Position numbers and translations under genes: made by a program. A DNA stretch of 64,000 nucleotides from Phocaeicola plebeius (GTDB lineage: Bacteria > Bacteroidota > Bacteroidia > Bacteroidales > Bacteroidaceae): the NCBI RefSeq assembly GCF_003437535.1, contig NZ_QSQT01000012.1:1-64000 (forward strand), in the 5' to 3' direction. The notes under the pieces are model-generated. The model saw only the letters and a program-made list of their open reading frames with translations. It searched no databases and had not been told where the DNA came from. Below, piece after piece: positions 59,727 through 64,000 of the stretch; the first letter of the stretch is position 1; each line of letters begins with the position of its first letter.

Positions 59727-62489
59727 ATGCAGACAAAGACGATACAACAACTGATACGGGAGCGTATCCTGGTGCTCGATGGAGCCATGGGTACGATGAT
59801 ACAGCAATATAATCTTTCGGAAGCAGATTTCCGTGGAGAACGTTTTAAGGATATTCCCGGGCAATTGAAAGGGAATAATGATTTGCTGTGTCTTACTCGT
59901 CCGGAAGTAATAGAAGATATTCATCGGAAATACCTTGTGGCAGGTGCCGATATTATTGAAACTAATAGCTTTAATGCCACTTCGGTGTCAATGGCCGACT
60001 ATCATGTGCAGGCTTATTGTCGGGAAATTAATCTTGCGGCAGCACGTCTGGCACGCCGGATGGCCGATGAGTTTACAGCATTGAATCCGGAAAAGCCGCG
60101 CTTCGTGGCGGGTTCCGTGGGGCCTACCAACAAGACTTGCTCCATGAGTCCGGACGTAAACAACCCGGCTTTTCGCGCGTTGACTTTCGATGAATTGCAG
60201 GCAGCTTATTGTGAGCAGATGGAAGCCTTGTTGGAAGGGGGAGTGGATGCCCTGCTGATTGAGACTATTTTTGATACGCTGAATGCCAAGGCGGCTATTC
60301 GGGCAGCAGAATTGTCGATGGAAAAAATTGGACGTAGGGTACCTTTGATGCTGTCGGTTACCGTGTCGGACATTGCCGGACGTACGTTATCGGGACAGAC
60401 GTTGGATGCCTTTTTAGCTTCAGTGGAGCATGCGGACTTGTTCTCTGTCGGGTTGAACTGCTCATTTGGTGCCCGTCAGTTGAAACCTTTCCTGGAGCAG
60501 CTTGCTTCACGTGCGCCTTATTATATCAGTGCTTATCCGAATGCCGGATTACCGAATTCGCTGGGACAATATGACCAGACTCCCGAAGATATGGCTGCCG
60601 AAGTGAAGGAGTATATTGAAGAAGGGCTGGTAAATATTATCGGAGGATGCTGTGGTACGACGGAACAATACATTGCTAAGTATCAGGATTTGATACAAGG
60701 AGTACAGCCCCGTGTGCCAGTGAAGAAGCATGCTCATTTGTGGTTGTCGGGATTGGAGTTGCTTGAAGTTTCTCCGGAAATCAATTTCGTCAATGTAGGT
60801 GAGCGCTGTAACGTGGCAGGTTCACGTAAGTTTTTGCGACTCATTAATGAGAAGAAATACGATGAGGCTTTGTCGATAGCCCGCAAGCAGGTGGAAGACG
60901 GCGCTTTGGTCATCGACGTGAATATGGACGATGGCTTGCTGGATGCCGCACAAGAGATGACTACCTTCCTGAATCTGGTGGCTTCGGAACCGGAAATAGC
61001 CCGTGTGCCCATTATGATTGACTCTTCCAAGTGGGAAGTGATACGTGCCGGACTGAAATGTGTGCAGGGAAAATGTATCGTCAACTCTATTTCCTTGAAG
61101 GAAGGAGAGGAGGTCTTTATAGCGCACGCCCGTGAGGTGAAGCAGCTTGGAGCGGCAGTCATCGTCATGGCTTTTGACGAGAAGGGGCAGGCCGATACGT
61201 ACAGTCGCAAGATTGAGGTGTGCGAACGGGCATATCGCATTCTGGTAGATAAGGTAGGGTTTGCTCCTGAAGATATCATTTTCGACCCTAATGTGCTGGC
61301 CGTAGCTACGGGTATTGAAGAGCATAATAATTATGCGGTCGATTTCATTCAGGCTACCGGATGGATACGTAAGAATCTGCCGGGGGCTCATGTCAGTGGA
61401 GGGGTGAGCAACTTGTCGTTCTCTTTCCGTGGCAACAACTACATTCGTGAGGCTATGCATGCCGTATTCTTGTATCATGCCATTCAGCAGGGAATGGATA
61501 TGGGAATTGTCAATCCGGCTACGTCTGTATTGTATACGGATATTCCGCAGGATATTCTGGAACGGATTGAGGATGTCGTGCTGAACCGTCGGCCGGATGC
61601 TGCAGAACGCTTGATTGAAACGGCAGAACGGCTGAAGCAGGAGAAAGAAGGTACTGCTTCTCAAGAAGGAAGTGCGTCGGCTCAACTACTGTGGCGGAAT
61701 AACACTACGGTGGAAGAACGGCTGCAATATGCGCTGGTGAAGGGACTTTCGGATTATTTGGAGGAAGACCTGCAGGAGGTGCTTTCACGTTACCCGAATG
61801 CGGTGAGCATCATCGAAGGACCGCTGATGGCAGGTATGAATCATGTAGGAGACTTATTCGGTTCGGGAAAAATGTTCTTGCCGCAGGTGGTGAAAACTGC
61901 ACGGACCATGAAAAAGGCGGTAGCTATTCTTCAGCCTTATATCGAGGCGGAAAAAGAAGAAGGTACCCGCAGTGCCGGAAAGGTGCTGGTAGCTACGGTG
62001 AAGGGCGACGTGCACGACATCGGAAAGAACATCGTGTCGGTGGTCATGGCATGCAACAACTATGAAATTATAGACTTGGGTGTAATGGTGCCTGCCGAGA
62101 AGATTGTAGAAACGGCTATCCGTGAAAAGGTGGACATCGTAGGACTGAGCGGACTGATTACTCCTTCGCTAGAAGAAATGGTGCATGTGGTGACTGAACT
62201 TCAGCGGGCTGGACTGGATATTCCGGTGATGATTGGCGGGGCTACCACTTCGAAGCTGCATACGGCACTGAAGATTGCTCCAGTATATCATGCACCGGTA
62301 GTATACATGAAGGATGCTTCACAAAATGCATTGGTGGCTGCCAAGTTGCTGAATCGTGAGCAACGTCCGGCTTTTGTGGAAGCTTTGAATGAAGAATATC
62401 AGGCTTTGCGTGAAAAGAACCGTCAGAAAACGGTACAGACGGTTTCACTTGCGGAAGCTCAAAAGAATAAACTGAACCTTTGGGATTAA
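59727..62489 (+). CDS. metH: Cobalamin-dependent methionine synthase, lacking the activation domain
   Basis: 920 aa against about 1230 in E. coli. Homocysteine-binding barrel (about 1-330) with zinc cysteines in GLNCSFGA and GGCCGTTEQY. Methyltetrahydrofolate-binding domain (about 350-620). Cobalamin cap and B12 domain (about 650-900) with the lower-ligand motif DVHDIG (His763). It stops just after the B12 domain, so the C-terminal AdoMet/flavodoxin-interacting reactivation domain is absent. It starts 23 bases after smpB. No cobalamin riboswitch fits in that space. Confidence 0.94.
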   Translation: MQTKTIQQLIRERILVLDGAMGTMIQQYNLSEADFRGERFKDIPGQLKGNNDLLCLTRPEVIEDIHRKYLVAGADIIETNSFNATSVSMADYHVQAYCREINLAAARLARRMADEFTALNPEKPRFVAGSVGPTNKTCSMSPDVNNPAFRALTFDELQAAYCEQMEALLEGGVDALLIETIFDTLNAKAAIRAAELSMEKIGRRVPLMLSVTVSDIAGRTLSGQTLDAFLASVEHADLFSVGLNCSFGARQLKPFLEQLASRAPYYISAYPNAGLPNSLGQYDQTPEDMAAEVKEYIEEGLVNIIGGCCGTTEQYIAKYQDLIQGVQPRVPVKKHAHLWLSGLELLEVSPEINFVNVGERCNVAGSRKFLRLINEKKYDEALSIARKQVEDGALVIDVNMDDGLLDAAQEMTTFLNLVASEPEIARVPIMIDSSKWEVIRAGLKCVQGKCIVNSISLKEGEEVFIAHAREVKQLGAAVIVMAFDEKGQADTYSRKIEVCERAYRILVDKVGFAPEDIIFDPNVLAVATGIEEHNNYAVDFIQATGWIRKNLPGAHVSGGVSNLSFSFRGNNYIREAMHAVFLYHAIQQGMDMGIVNPATSVLYTDIPQDILERIEDVVLNRRPDAAERLIETAERLKQEKEGTASQEGSASAQLLWRNNTTVEERLQYALVKGLSDYLEEDLQEVLSRYPNAVSIIEGPLMAGMNHVGDLFGSGKMFLPQVVKTARTMKKAVAILQPYIEAEKEEGTRSAGKVLVATVKGDVHDIGKNIVSVVMACNNYEIIDLGVMVPAEKIVETAIREKVDIVGLSGLITPSLEEMVHVVTELQRAGLDIPVMIGGATTSKLHTALKIAPVYHAPVVYMKDASQNALVAAKLLNREQRPAFVEALNEEYQALREKNRQKTVQTVSLAEAQKNKLNLWD

Positions 62490-62507
62490 TTATTTACTCA
62501 TCGTATT

Positions 62508-63170
62508 ATGAATGTACAGATAGAAGAAGGCTGGAAAAAGGCACTGGCGCCGGAGTTTGAAAAAGATTATTTTGTCCGGTTGACCGATTTTGTCCGTCAG
62601 GAGTATCAGCAGACTACGGTATATCCTCCCGGAAGATTGATTTTCAATGCATTCAACCTTTGTCCTTTTGATAAGGTGAAAGTGGTGATTATCGGGCAGG
62701 ACCCGTATCACGGACCGGGACAGGCGCATGGCTTGTGTTTTTCGGTGAACGACGGGGTAGCATTTCCTCCTTCTTTGCAGAATATATTCAAGGAAATCCA
62801 CGATGATCTGGGTATGCCGATTCCTGCCAGTGGTAACCTGACTCGTTGGGCCGAGCAGGGTGTGCTGCTGCTGAACGCTACCTTGACGGTGCGTGCCCAT
62901 CAGGCTGGTTCACATCAGCGCAGAGGTTGGGAGGAGTTTACGGATGCGGCCATCCGTGTGCTGGCTGAACAGAAAGAACATTTGGTGTTTATCTTGTGGG
63001 GGGCTTATGCGCAGAAGAAAGGAGCGTTTATTGACCGCAACAAGCATCTGGTGTTAACTTCTGTGCACCCGTCTCCTTTGTCGGCTTATAACGGTTTCTT
63101 TGGAAACAAGCATTTCAGTCGCACCAATGAATACCTGGTGGCTCATGGAGAGACTCCTATCAACTGGTAA
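62508..63170 (+). CDS. ung: Uracil-DNA glycosylase
   Basis: 220 aa. Removes uracil from DNA in base excision repair. Water-activating loop [32 protein letters not shown] and the minor-groove intercalation motif [13 protein letters not shown]. It begins 18 bases after metH; possibly co-transcribed. Confidence 0.97.
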   Translation: MNVQIEEGWKKALAPEFEKDYFVRLTDFVRQEYQQTTVYPPGRLIFNAFNLCPFDKVKVVIIGQDPYHGPGQAHGLCFSVNDGVAFPPSLQNIFKEIHDDLGMPIPASGNLTRWAEQGVLLLNATLTVRAHQAGSHQRRGWEEFTDAAIRVLAEQKEHLVFILWGAYAQKKGAFIDRNKHLVLTSVHPSPLSAYNGFFGNKHFSRTNEYLVAHGETPINW

Positions 63171-63201
63171 GAAACAACAAATCAATAAATACGCAAAAAG
63201 A

Positions 63202-63240
63202 AATCCCCTTGCTCCACCCATAAAACGGAGCAAGGGGATT
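63202..63240. terminator. Bidirectional terminator between ung and asnA
   Basis: Perfect 14-bp stem AATCCCCTTGCTCC / GGAGCAAGGGGATT with an 11-base loop and A/T tracts on each side. Confidence 0.93.
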
Positions 63241-63269
63241 GTTATTTTATATGATGATCTATGTGTTTG

Positions 63270-64000
63270 TCAGATAAGTTGCATACCCAGTCGTGCGCAT
63301 TCTTCACGCATATCTTCCGGCCAGATGCTGGCCTGGATTTCTCCGATATGTGCCTTCTTCAGATAAAGCATACACAAGCGTGACTGTCCGATACCTCCTC
63401 CAATGGTCAGAGGGAGTGTGTCGTTTAGCAGGCGCTGGTGGAAATACAGTTTGGTACGTTCTTCTTTTCCGGCTAATTCCAATTGCTTGAGCATGGCAGC
63501 CTTGTCCACGCGGATACCCATGGAGGAAATTTCCAGTGCGCGTTGCAGCACGTCGTTCCACACCAGCAAGTCACCGTTCAAGCCAGGAAGCCCTGTTTTG
63601 GGATCTACAGTGGTGTAATCGTCGTAGTCCGGAGCACGCAGGTCATGTGGTTGTCCGTTACTCAGCTTGTTTCCGATTCCGATGATGAAAACGGCTCCAA
63701 AACGTTCTGTAATCAGGTTTTCGCGTTCCTTGGCAGTCTTATCAGGATACATTTGCAATAAGTCTTCCGAATGAATGAAGTGTACATCGTGCGGCAGGAA
63801 GGACTTGATTTGCGGATACATTTCACAGATCATGTATTCCGTGCGGCGCATGGCAGCATAGATACGGGTCACGATGCTTTTCAGGAAATCCACTGTACGC
63901 TGTTCCGGAGTAATCACTCGCTCCCAGTCCCATTGGTCTACATAAAGAGAATGTATGTTGCCCAACTCTTCATCGGCACGTATGGCATTCATATCGGTAT
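63270..64000 (-). CDS. asnA: Aspartate-ammonia ligase AsnA (5' end beyond the window)
   Basis: At least 243 residues of a protein usually about 340 long. The frame stays open to the window edge (..TDMNAIRADEE), so the true start lies outside. AsnA makes asparagine from aspartate, ammonia and ATP. Class II aminoacyl-tRNA-synthetase-like fold: DMNAIRADEE, VDQWDWE, the LNGDLLVWN stretch and the C-terminal motif 3 GGGIGQSRLCM. Confidence 0.95.
   Translation of the reverse strand, partial: TDMNAIRADEELGNIHSLYVDQWDWERVITPEQRTVDFLKSIVTRIYAAMRRTEYMICEMYPQIKSFLPHDVHFIHSEDLLQMYPDKTAKERENLITERFGAVFIIGIGNKLSNGQPHDLRAPDYDDYTTVDPKTGLPGLNGDLLVWNDVLQRALEISSMGIRVDKAAMLKQLELAGKEERTKLYFHQRLLNDTLPLTIGGGIGQSRLCMLYLKKAHIGEIQASIWPEDMREECARLGMQLI

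Overview
The window is a chromosomal segment of a gut Bacteroidales bacterium, most likely Bacteroides or Phocaeicola in the Bacteroidaceae. The evidence is the recurrent Bacteroidetes promoter signature (-7 box TAnnTTTG, sometimes with a TTG -33 box 19-20 bases upstream), the sodium-pumping methylmalonyl-CoA decarboxylase operon, paired DUF lipoproteins and NigD-like proteins typical of the group, and a CTnDOT-type integrase. The species cannot be fixed from this sequence alone.

Region 1 (1-11.5 kb) is housekeeping and central metabolism: a small lipoprotein, mtaB (tRNA modification), a glycosyltransferase, the minus-strand set maf / kdsC / DUF2520 / membrane protein / nitroreductase, a GNAT/FemAB-like protein that looks leaderless, and the succinate-to-propionate module mce-mmdA-oadG(LTD)-mmdC-mmdB. 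Region 2 (12-22.9 kb) is a same-strand envelope cluster: two porins, an imelysin-like lipoprotein, a di-heme oxidoreductase, a mono-heme c-type lipoprotein, a RidA/chorismatase-like protein and a fused ResB/CcsA cytochrome c assembly protein. A DUF308 protein and an AraC regulator follow. Region 3 (22.9-41.5 kb) holds a YeiH transporter, truA, a DNA-repair pair split by a bile-salt-hydrolase-family gene, apbE, mntP, a dolichol-phosphate-mannose-synthase-like glycosyltransferase, SRP RNA plus tRNA-Thr, a mannonate module flanked by two AraC regulators, a Bcr/CflA exporter and an M48 peptidase.

Region 4 (41.6-55.0 kb) is an AT-rich integrated element of about 13.2 kb. It sits in the 3' end of the GGGtGRT-protein gene, which it duplicates as a 192-bp direct repeat (41606-41797 and 54779-54970). 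The element restores the target reading frame and brings its own terminator. It carries a CTnDOT-type integrase, a second small tyrosine recombinase, an SF2 helicase lacking the Walker A lysine, a replication-like winged-helix protein, JAB/RadC and DUF3871 proteins, and a four-gene cargo operon of unknown function. It also has several striking inverted repeats. No relaxase or conjugation gene is visible. Region 5 (55-64 kb) returns to the core genome: a NifU-like scaffold, DUF4375, a NigD-like lipoprotein, Yip1-like, smpB, metH, ung and a truncated asnA.

Two signals stand out as possibly undescribed. One is a set of three intergenic arrays (11581, 29973, 58362) with different sequences but the same 22-bp period of dyad-symmetric units. 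The other is the small relaxase-less element with its structured non-coding region and cargo operon.
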